Assembly (NCBI GenBank): GCA_002335945.1
Contig: DDDD01000045.1
Coordinates: forward strand, 5,477-12,445
DNA length: 6,969 bases
Source: Porticoccaceae bacterium UBA1989
GTDB lineage: Bacteria > Pseudomonadota > Gammaproteobacteria > Pseudomonadales > Porticoccaceae
Direction: 5' to 3'
The translations under genes were made by a program, and so were the position numbers. Below are positions 1 to 5,835 of the stretch, piece by piece; the first letter of the stretch is position 1; every line of letters starts with the position of its first letter. The notes under the pieces were generated by a model. That model was not told the DNA's origin. It did no database searches and saw nothing but the letters and a program-made list of their open reading frames with translations.

Positions 1-2403
1 TTCAACAGTGCGCGGTGGATCAATCAGCTTAAAGTAAGAGCCTCTGAATCCTAAAGACCCTAATGGGATATCGTTGCCCCACATAAAGGTCGCTTCATCA
101 GTGAGGTTTTTACCCACGAGTGAAACCTGCCATTTATCATTTCCAGCCAAGGAGATGCGTGCGTTGAGCTTACCGTAGCTTTTCTGAATTAAGTTATCAT
201 CCAAGTCAGCTGAAACAACCACATCGTCAGTCCAGTTATAGTCTAAACCAGCGCTCAATAATAAACCTGAAGACAGTTCAGTCTCATAGGTTACACCAAC
301 ATTGGCGGTGTGCTCTGGCGCAAACTGCAACGACTTACCTGTGAGGTCTTGAATACAGCCAGTCGGTGTTGCGAGGGACTGAGCATTGGTACAGCCAGCA
401 CCTGGGAACGACTTGTAAGTTGCATCAAGGTAGGCAAATGCACCATTAAGCGTCAGCTCTTCAGTCAGACGGTAAAGAACATCTGCTTCAATACCCTGTA
501 CTTCAGACTCAGCTGCGTTGCCCACTACAAAGCCGGCATTGCCGTCAAAGGTAGAAACCTGAACATCTTCGTAGGTGCTTGAGAAAGCAGCGATATTCAA
601 ACGGCCACGACCGTCGGCAAGATTGATTTTGGCGCCAAGTTCAACTGTCTCTACTGACTCATCTTCAAAGTCGGCGAGATCATCGGTAACGCCATTAAGC
701 GTCTCAACTTGACGACCCATACCGTTATCTTCGTCAAAGCCGCCGGCTTTATAGCCATTGCCCAACTCTAGATAGACCATCGCATCGTTAGTCATATCCC
801 ATTGCACGTTAACGTGGCCAGTGACATGGTCTTCTTTGCGGTCTCTTGTATAGGCGTGAACAGTGGCGAGCTTAAGTGCCGAACCGTAGACTGCTGCTAA
901 TTGAGCCGGAATTAAGGTAGAGGCTGCTGCGGTCGGGTCAATGTAGCCAACTGTGCCGCTCTTGGACATTGCTTTCTCGTCTTCCGAATAGCGTAAGCCA
1001 GCGGTAACGCGCAGGGTGTCACTTAAGTTGTAAGTACCCTCGGCAAAGACAGACCAACTCTCAGCATCTTGACTGAAGAAGCTGCGTGCTGTTGCATCTA
1101 AAATACCGCTGTGAGTTACTGAAGTTAAGTCTCCACCTAGGAACATTCCGGCAAAACTCGCGCCGCCTAGTGCTGGATTGGCTGTGTTCAACTGGCCAAA
1201 TACACCTGCCTGTAACGGTCCAACAGCAGACATATCAACATGGGTGTAACGGGCGTTAGACAGGTCTTCTTGCTGATAAAAACCACCCGCAAGATATTCA
1301 AACTTATCATCGCTAGGCGAGCTAATAATAAACTCGGCACTTAGCTGCTCATGCTCTTCATTACGGCCACGGTTAAGCAGTTTCAATGGGCTATAGTCAG
1401 AATCCAAGCTATTGGTAAACTCGTAATCGGTAGAAGCCAAGACAATTTTGACGCCATGTTCCGCAAAAGTACCATCCAGTGTTACCTGAAAGATGTTGGA
1501 TTCGGTGTCATCAAATAAAGGTAGGTCATCAACATTTTGTTCGTAGGTTGTGTAACCAAAACCAGCGGCAAAATTTGTTGAACCCAAGGGTGAGCCATAG
1601 AGTGCCGCTGATGGGCCAGTTGCAGCGTTAGTCTCAGAAATAAGTTCTTGGCGACCAATAATATCCACATAACCGTTTTCGGCTTTAATGGTGGCAGTCC
1701 AATCTTCATTAAGATCAATAGCCAGAGTGCCTCGAACATAGACGCTTTCGTTCTGTGGGCCATCGACGCCATTGGCGGCTAAGTTTTCTACATAGCCTTT
1801 ATCATCATAGGCTCGCACAGCCAAACGGCCGCGAACTGAATCGCTAAGTGGACCTGAAACCATGCTAGTGATAGTCATTGCTTCTAATTCAGTCGTGTAA
1901 CCTGCGCTGACATAGCCTTCAAATTCTTCAGTAGGCTGGGCAGTAGTAATGTTGAGTGCACCGGCAACGGTATTTTTACCGAACAGAGTGGACTGAGGTC
2001 CTTTCAATACTTCAACACGCTCAATGTCGAGGAACTTGCCACGAGCACTGCGGCCGCGACCAAAGTAAACCCCATCAACGAAGGTACCAACCGACTGTTC
2101 AAAGCCGTAGTTAACACCTGAACCGATACCGCGGATAAACATCTGGGTGCCAGCACTTGCTTCAGCAACATGTACGTTGGGCATGTACATGGCGAGATCT
2201 TCCATTTTGGTCAGCCCTTTTTCGCTGATCTCTGTGCCGCTCATTACTGAGATAGCAATGGGGACTTCTTGGAGTCCTACAACACGTTTGGTTGCAGTGA
2301 CGATAATTTCTTCGAGGGTTAAGCTTTGTGCGACTACTGAAGAACTGGCGACCATGGCCAAAATTGCAGCAGCACTGTGTAAACTGAGTGTAGATTTGTT
2401 CAT
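1..2403 (-). CDS. TonB-dependent outer-membrane receptor (C-terminus cut by window edge)
   Basis: The reverse strand is open for 801 codons from ATG at 2403 to base 1 with no stop. Residues 1-25 form a signal peptide ending SSVVA before QS. A TonB box, EEIIVTA, follows at 31-37. The plug covers about 45-155, with FIRGIG at 89-94, the FVDGVYFGR signature at 108-116 and RVEVLKGPQSTLFGKN at 129-144. The rest reads as a beta-barrel. Cys671 and Cys683 flank a short segment and probably form a disulfide in an extracellular loop, as in many receptors of this type. The last visible residues (FKLIDPPRTVE) are typical of the final strands, so probably only about 10-20 residues are missing. The start is supported by AAGGGT at 2411-2416, seven bases upstream, and by the signal peptide. 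It would carry a ligand across the outer membrane using TonB-ExbBD energy. The substrate cannot be read from sequence. It is divergent from the hydrolase operon at 2788. Confidence 0.95.
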   Translation of the reverse strand, partial: MNKSTLSLHSAAAILAMVASSSVVAQSLTLEEIIVTATKRVVGLQEVPIAISVMSGTEISEKGLTKMEDLAMYMPNVHVAEASAGTQMFIRGIGSGVNYGFEQSVGTFVDGVYFGRGRSARGKFLDIERVEVLKGPQSTLFGKNTVAGALNITTAQPTEEFEGYVSAGYTTELEAMTITSMVSGPLSDSVRGRLAVRAYDDKGYVENLAANGVDGPQNESVYVRGTLAIDLNEDWTATIKAENGYVDIIGRQELISETNAATGPSAALYGSPLGSTNFAAGFGYTTYEQNVDDLPLFDDTESNIFQVTLDGTFAEHGVKIVLASTDYEFTNSLDSDYSPLKLLNRGRNEEHEQLSAEFIISSPSDDKFEYLAGGFYQQEDLSNARYTHVDMSAVGPLQAGVFGQLNTANPALGGASFAGMFLGGDLTSVTHSGILDATARSFFSQDAESWSVFAEGTYNLSDTLRVTAGLRYSEDEKAMSKSGTVGYIDPTAAASTLIPAQLAAVYGSALKLATVHAYTRDRKEDHVTGHVNVQWDMTNDAMVYLELGNGYKAGGFDEDNGMGRQVETLNGVTDDLADFEDESVETVELGAKINLADGRGRLNIAAFSSTYEDVQVSTFDGNAGFVVGNAAESEVQGIEADVLYRLTEELTLNGAFAYLDATYKSFPGAGCTNAQSLATPTGCIQDLTGKSLQFAPEHTANVGVTYETELSSGLLLSAGLDYNWTDDVVVSADLDDNLIQKSYGKLNARISLAGNDKWQVSLVGKNLTDEATFMWGNDIPLGSLGFRGSYFKLIDPPRTVE

Positions 2404-2427
2404 TAATAATACCCTTGTAATGGATCT

Positions 2428-2441
2428 GCGCTGAATAGCGC
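2428..2441 (-). promoter_or_regulatory. Small GC hairpin in the receptor leader
   Basis: GCGCT (2428-2432) and AGCGC (2437-2441) are perfect inverted repeats around a 4-base loop. The hairpin would lie about 25-38 bases upstream of the receptor start codon, just outside the Shine-Dalgarno at 2411-2416. It could stabilise the leader mRNA or modulate translation. A 5-bp stem can arise by chance. Confidence 0.25.
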
Positions 2442-2553
2442 CTATTTGTTATTTAATAATTTCTCTAAGCTCGATAAAAAGCGCGCGCACTCTATCAATA
2501 CTTATGTTTTATAGCTAGTGCTTAAGGCGCTTATATGCTGCTATACATGACTA

Positions 2554-2593
2554 TTATCGAAATATTTAGGTTATTTTATAATGCCTATATAGG
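2554..2593 (+). promoter_or_regulatory. Candidate upstream promoter with overlapping palindrome
   Basis: A perfect -10 hexamer TATAAT lies at 2577-2582. The -35 hexamer 17 bases upstream is weak (TTATCG, 2554-2559, 3 of 6 matches). Immediately downstream is CCTATATAGG at 2584-2593, a perfect 10-bp palindrome covering the expected transcription start near 2589, which is a typical operator position. It would be a distal promoter for the hydrolase operon, about 200 bases from the start codon. The region is AT-rich, so a chance TATAAT is possible. Confidence 0.35.
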
Positions 2594-2614
2594 TGTTGGC
2601 TGATGGTTCGCTTA

Positions 2615-2641
2615 GGGGCTATTTTTAAGGCCTATAGCCCC
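2615..2641. repeat. Perfect 8-bp inverted repeat (stem-loop or operator)
   Basis: GGGGCTAT (2615-2622) pairs perfectly with ATAGCCCC (2634-2641) across an 11-base spacer that itself contains AGGCCT. Neither strand has a T tract directly after the stem, so it is not a standard intrinsic terminator. It sits between the two plus-strand promoter candidates. A regulator binding site, or a leader structure for transcripts from the distal promoter, are the options. Confidence 0.45.
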
Positions 2642-2687
2642 GAGTATTGGAGACGGTTTTTTCATGCTTTGACTTATACAACGTATC

Positions 2688-2717
2688 TTGGGATGCTACA
2701 AAACAAGGTGGTATAAA
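2688..2717 (+). promoter_or_regulatory. Candidate sigma-70 promoter of the hydrolase operon (extended -10)
   Basis: TTGGGA (2688-2693, 4 of 6 matches to the -35 consensus) is followed by an 18-base spacer and TATAAA (2712-2717, 5 of 6). TGG directly before the -10 hexamer gives the extended -10 form TGnTATAAA. The predicted start, near 2724, leaves a leader of about 64 bases before the ATG at 2788. This is the best promoter candidate for the two-gene operon. Confidence 0.5.
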
Positions 2718-2721
2718 CCAT

Positions 2722-2763
2722 CGTCTAAACTGGGTCGTCTAAACTGAGTGGTCTAAACAGCAC
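2722..2763. repeat. Three tandem copies of a 14-bp unit before the hydrolase operon
   Basis: Consecutive 14-base units read CGTCTAAACTGGGT (2722-2735), CGTCTAAACTGAGT (2736-2749) and GGTCTAAACAGCAC (2750-2763). The first two differ at one base; the third keeps GTCTAAAC. A more diverged copy, GGTATAAACC (2710-2719), overlaps the predicted -10 box. The array begins at the predicted transcription start and fills most of the leader. The third unit also lies in a possible 6-bp hairpin, AGTGGT (2747-2752) with ACCACT (2762-2767). This could be an operator array for a repressor or activator, an RNA-level element, or a slippage product. Confidence 0.7.
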
Positions 2764-2787
2764 CACTGGTTATTATTGGGGAAGCAT

Positions 2788-4245
2788 ATGAAGCGTTTAT
2801 TGGTAGGTAGCCTTGGGCTATTTTTATTATTAGCAGTCGTAGTGGTGGTCCGTACGCTCATGCATCAGCCGCCAGTCTTTGTTGCGGAAGACCAGGTCGA
2901 CATACAGCTTGATGAAGCGGTGCTGGCTGAGCGCTTATCTGAGTCTATTCAATTCCAGACGGTCTCCTTTCAATCTTCCGATCTTAAAGACCGCACTCAG
3001 TTCACGGGTTTTATTGAATGGGTGAAATCCAGCTATCCTCTACTTAATGAACGCCTAGGGCTGACCATGCTCAATGACAGCATGCTGTATCGCTGGGTGG
3101 GTTCCGATACATCCCTGCCACCTATTCTGGTGACAGGCCATTACGATGTGGTACCCGTAATTCCGGGCTCAGAAGACCTATGGCAGCATCCGCCCTTTGC
3201 GGGTGTTATTGCCGATGGCATTATTTGGGGTCGCGGCGCGCTGGACGATAAGAGCGGTGTGCTGGGCATTCTTGAAGCGGTTACCTATCTATTAGAGTCG
3301 GGACATCAGCCTACCCGAACGGTCTATCTGAGCTTTGGGCACGACGAAGAAATTGGCGGTTCCGAGGGCGCAGCAGCCATCGTTGATTATCTGGCGTCCC
3401 AAAATGTTCAGCTGGCTTGGTCTCTGGACGAAGGGTCTTTTGTGTTTGACGGCATTATCCCTGGTGTAACCACAGTGGTAGCGACCATTAATGTTGCTGA
3501 GAAGGGCAGTGTTACTCTGGATGTAGTGGCCACTGGTGCAGGTGGTCACTCGTCTATGCCACCCAAAGACACTGCTGTATCTGATGTAGCTCAGGCAATT
3601 GTTAGCTTGCACCAGAACCCATTCCCCGGAGGCCTGGAGGGACTGGGTGCCGAAATGTTCGACAATATTAGCCGCTATATGCCCTTTGGAACCAAGGCTC
3701 TATTTGCCAACCAATGGCTGTTTGGCAGCCTGATTGAGAATCAGCTAAGTAACGCAGCCACCACCAATGCCATGCTGCGCACCACAACGGCGCCAACCAT
3801 GCTCTCCGGTAGCGTTAAAACCAATGTCTTGCCGATTGAGGCCGTGGCGACGGTTAACTTTAGAATTCATCCGCGAGATTCCGTAGATAGCGTTGAGGCC
3901 TATGTGAGTAGTCTGGTTTCAAGTGACAGTGTTGCTGTCCGCAATCGTGGGGGTGCCGATGCCTCGGCTGTATCTGACTGGAATGCCCCAGGGTTTGAAT
4001 TGATCGGACAAAGCATGCGTGAGGTGTACGGTGATATTGTGGTGACGCCGGGGTTGATGGTTGCTGCCTCTGACAGTCGCCACTACGGCAAGGTGGCGGA
4101 CAACGCCTATCGCTTTAATCCCATTCGTCTGACCCCAGAACTACTGACGGGTTTTCACGGCACCAACGAGCGAATTTCTGTCGCAGACTATGCTCAGGGT
4201 GTACGGGGCTACATTAGAATTATTGATCATGGCACCTCGCAATAA
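2788..4245 (+). CDS. M20-family metallopeptidase, PM20D1/carboxypeptidase-S-like
   Basis: This 485-residue protein is a di-zinc hydrolase that cleaves peptide-like or N-acyl amide bonds. The likely metal ligands and catalytic residues are all present: His118 and Asp120 in GHYDVVP, Asp153 in GRGALDDKSG, Glu187 (general base) and Glu188 in GHDEEIGG, Asp214 in SLDEGSF, and His457 in FHGTNERIS. GHSSMPP (253-259) lies in the lid/dimerisation domain, about 230-350. The motifs RTTTAP, KTNVLP and NFRIHP resemble eukaryotic PM20D1, which makes and hydrolyses N-fatty-acyl amino acids, and yeast carboxypeptidase S. Residues 4-21 form one hydrophobic segment after MKR, so it is probably a periplasmic protein anchored in the inner membrane, or an exported one. 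I chose ATG 2788 because GGGGAAG (2778-2784) precedes it. The in-frame TTG at 2776 adds four residues and has no ribosome site. It is the first gene of an operon with the hydrolase 16 bp downstream. The substrate is not established. Confidence 0.92.
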   Translation: MKRLLVGSLGLFLLLAVVVVVRTLMHQPPVFVAEDQVDIQLDEAVLAERLSESIQFQTVSFQSSDLKDRTQFTGFIEWVKSSYPLLNERLGLTMLNDSMLYRWVGSDTSLPPILVTGHYDVVPVIPGSEDLWQHPPFAGVIADGIIWGRGALDDKSGVLGILEAVTYLLESGHQPTRTVYLSFGHDEEIGGSEGAAAIVDYLASQNVQLAWSLDEGSFVFDGIIPGVTTVVATINVAEKGSVTLDVVATGAGGHSSMPPKDTAVSDVAQAIVSLHQNPFPGGLEGLGAEMFDNISRYMPFGTKALFANQWLFGSLIENQLSNAATTNAMLRTTTAPTMLSGSVKTNVLPIEAVATVNFRIHPRDSVDSVEAYVSSLVSSDSVAVRNRGGADASAVSDWNAPGFELIGQSMREVYGDIVVTPGLMVAASDSRHYGKVADNAYRFNPIRLTPELLTGFHGTNERISVADYAQGVRGYIRIIDHGTSQ

Positions 4246-4261
4246 GCGGTAGGGGACAACA

Positions 4262-5245
4262 ATGAAGCTGGGTTTGTTGATTTTAGTACTGGCGGGGCTG
4301 GTAGGGTTAATAGCCTTGCCTTACATGATGAAAACCTACGATCTCAAAGAGATCACCGCAGCAGATTTGCCTGCAGAAGGGGCCTGGGCGGAGTTGACTC
4401 AGGGCAATCTTTATTACCGTTGGTATATCCCCGAACCTGAGAGTCAAAATGGCGAAACGGTTGTTTTAGTGCATGGTTTTACCACGCCGCACTTTGTCTG
4501 GGATGGGGTTAAACCCTTTCTTCTGGATGCTGGCTATCAGGTGTTAGTCTACGATCATTTCGGCAGGGGCTTCTCTGCAAGGCCCACAGTTAATTATGAC
4601 AAAACGCTCTATGTTGAATCCCTAAAAGAATTATTGGTTCATCAGCAGGTGTCTCAGCCTGTGCACCTGGTGGGTTACTCTATGGGTGGCGCCGTGGCGG
4701 GGCATTTTGTGCAAACCTATCCCCGCAGTACCAAAACATTAACCCTTATTGCGCCAGCGGGATTTATGACTGCTGAGCAAGAACAGCAGCAGGCCTTTAA
4801 TCGTTTTGCCATCATGCCCTTAGTGGGTGAATGGCTCGGGCATATGTTTGTTAAGAAGATGCTGGTTAGCGATGTCACCGAGGCTAAGATGGCAAATCTC
4901 AATGATCCTCTGGCGATCTCTAAAACCGATTTTGTGCAGCAGGTTGGCAGGCAACTAGCCTACAAGGGCTACGTCGAATCTCTGCTGTCCACCCTCAGGC
5001 ACTTTAATATGTTTAATGCACAGGAGGCCTTTGCCGCTGTGGGTGAGCGAGGTATTCCTACCCTCGCAATCTGGGGTACCGATGATTCAACGGTGCTCTA
5101 TCAGGGTACTGAGCAGCTGTTGCAGGCGATCCCCCAGGCGCAGCTGCTGACTATTAACGAGGGAGGGCACAATATTACCTATATGCAGCCAAGTATTGTG
5201 GGGCCAAGTATTACCGACTTTCTTAGCCAGTCTGCTGCCCCATAA
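4262..5245 (+). CDS. Membrane-anchored alpha/beta hydrolase (lipase/esterase-like)
   Basis: This 327-residue serine hydrolase starts with one hydrophobic segment (about 4-20), so it is likely anchored in the inner membrane or exported. The alpha/beta fold runs from about 65 to 322. The oxyanion-hole motif is HGFTT (71-75), the nucleophile elbow is GYSMGG with Ser140, the acid is probably Asp275 in WGTDD, and the histidine is His303 in GGHN. The triad is complete. A lid of about 65 residues sits at 170-235. The layout resembles monoacylglycerol lipases such as ABHD6, so an ester of a lipid-like substrate is plausible, but bacterial members of this superfamily vary widely in substrate. AGGGGA (4251-4256) is a good ribosome site five bases before the ATG, and the 16-bp gap from the M20 gene indicates co-transcription. 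No clear terminator hairpin with a T tract follows the stop. Confidence 0.92.
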   Translation: MKLGLLILVLAGLVGLIALPYMMKTYDLKEITAADLPAEGAWAELTQGNLYYRWYIPEPESQNGETVVLVHGFTTPHFVWDGVKPFLLDAGYQVLVYDHFGRGFSARPTVNYDKTLYVESLKELLVHQQVSQPVHLVGYSMGGAVAGHFVQTYPRSTKTLTLIAPAGFMTAEQEQQQAFNRFAIMPLVGEWLGHMFVKKMLVSDVTEAKMANLNDPLAISKTDFVQQVGRQLAYKGYVESLLSTLRHFNMFNAQEAFAAVGERGIPTLAIWGTDDSTVLYQGTEQLLQAIPQAQLLTINEGGHNITYMQPSIVGPSITDFLSQSAAP

Positions 5246-5369
5246 TGGGTCGCGGTATTGATATAGCCGTAGATCTATAGCAAACTGATCTGGCAGGGGA
5301 GATAAAAATAACAATACTTCCCGCCTAACAAATTACTGTATTTATTCCTTAACCTTCGAAGAGAAACCT

Positions 5370-5753
5370 ATGTTTAGTCATATCATGATCGGTGCTAACA
5401 GCATCGACGAGTCAAAAAAATTCTACGATGCAATTCTTGGTGAGCTGGGTTACAAGCCTGGCATGATAGATCCCAAGGGCCGTTGCTTTTACTTTGGTGA
5501 GAACGCTGTTTTTGCCCTGAGTGTTCCTATCAACGGTGAGCCAGCCTGCAATGGCAATGGCAGCACTATTGGCTTTAATGTAACCAGCACAGAACAGGGC
5601 GATGCATGGCACGCTGCGGGTCTAGCTAACGGCGGAACCGCTTGCGAAGATGCACCAGGTGTTCGAGACGGCGGCGCACAGGGCAGCATGTACCTAGCTT
5701 ACCTGCGTGATCCTGCTGGCAACAAAATCTGTACTCTGCTGCGTATGGGCTAG
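5370..5753 (+). CDS. VOC (glyoxalase/bleomycin-resistance fold) family protein
   Basis: This 127-residue protein is one vicinal-oxygen-chelate domain made of two beta-alpha-beta-beta-beta modules. It begins MFSHIMIGAN, with His4 at the usual first metal position. DPKGRCFYF (34-42) follows, then AWHAAGLANGG (79-89) with His81, and the end YLRDPAGNKIC (111-121), the usual last strand of the family. It resembles small stand-alone VOC proteins widespread in Proteobacteria that have no assigned substrate; some relatives are lyases, dioxygenases or thiol-transfer enzymes. It has no signal peptide, so it is cytoplasmic. AAGAGA (5359-5364), five bases before the ATG, is a modest ribosome site. A 124-bp gap separates it from the hydrolase gene. 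I see no clear promoter or terminator there, so it could be read through from the operon or transcribed alone. Confidence 0.9.
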   Translation: MFSHIMIGANSIDESKKFYDAILGELGYKPGMIDPKGRCFYFGENAVFALSVPINGEPACNGNGSTIGFNVTSTEQGDAWHAAGLANGGTACEDAPGVRDGGAQGSMYLAYLRDPAGNKICTLLRMG

Positions 5754-5786
5754 GTTTTAGCCGCCAGTAACAGTCAGTAGTAACAA

Positions 5787-5817
5787 GGAGCCATTGGCCA
5801 TTTGGGTTAATGGCTCC
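5787..5817. repeat. Perfect 9-bp hairpin between the VOC and GH36 genes
   Basis: GGAGCCATT (5787-5795) pairs perfectly with AATGGCTCC (5809-5817) around a 13-base loop. It starts 33 bases after the VOC stop and ends 18 bases before the GH36 start codon. The plus strand continues GAATAAGAAG with no T tract, so it is not a textbook intrinsic terminator, though it could still terminate weakly or protect the VOC transcript 3' end. If transcription reads through, it would lie right before the GH36 ribosome site and could affect its translation. Confidence 0.55.
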
Positions 5818-5835
5818 GAATAAGAAGATTCGCCA

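Larger units (their letters stand above)
2404..2787. other. Divergent intergenic regulatory region
   Basis: This 384-bp AT-rich stretch separates the minus-strand receptor gene from the plus-strand hydrolase operon. I see no credible coding sequence in it. It holds a small GC hairpin in the receptor leader, an alternating gcgcgcgc tract at 2481-2488 in otherwise AT-rich DNA, a consensus TATAAT followed by a palindrome (2577-2593), an 8-bp inverted repeat (2615-2641), an extended -10 promoter candidate (2688-2717) and a tandem repeat array (2722-2763). Several AT-rich -10-like hexamers for the receptor exist on the minus strand (for example TATAAA near 2508-2513 and GATAAT near 2553-2558). None has a convincing -35 box, so the receptor promoter is not resolved. 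Confidence 0.7.

Noticed and set aside
240..249. Extra GTCTAAAC core inside the receptor gene, like the 14-bp repeat core
   Set aside because: A single 8-base match inside coding sequence is expected by chance and its codons fit the receptor frame.
1482..1772. 96-codon minus-strand open frame
   Set aside because: It lies inside the TonB receptor gene in a different frame and shows no domain; the receptor frame is continuous through it.
2147..2434. 95-codon plus-strand open frame opposite the receptor start
   Set aside because: It is antisense to the receptor's signal peptide and plug, with no recognisable motif or ribosome site.
2640..2662. Possible terminator ending in the T6 tract at 2657-2662
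   Set aside because: Only a 3-bp stem (CCG/CGG) precedes the T run, and the nearby 8-bp stem ends 16 bases too early.
2776..2787. TTG start for the M20 gene, giving four extra N-terminal residues
   Set aside because: No Shine-Dalgarno precedes the TTG, whereas GGGGAAG lies just before ATG 2788, which gives a normal MKR-plus-hydrophobic N-terminus.
3292..3612. 106-codon minus-strand open frame
   Set aside because: It is antisense to the M20 catalytic core, where the sense frame carries all the expected metal-binding residues.
5290..5322. Possible terminator after the alpha/beta hydrolase gene (GGCAGGGGAG with CTTCCCGCC)
   Set aside because: The pairing needs bulges and mismatches, the loop is long, and no T tract follows.
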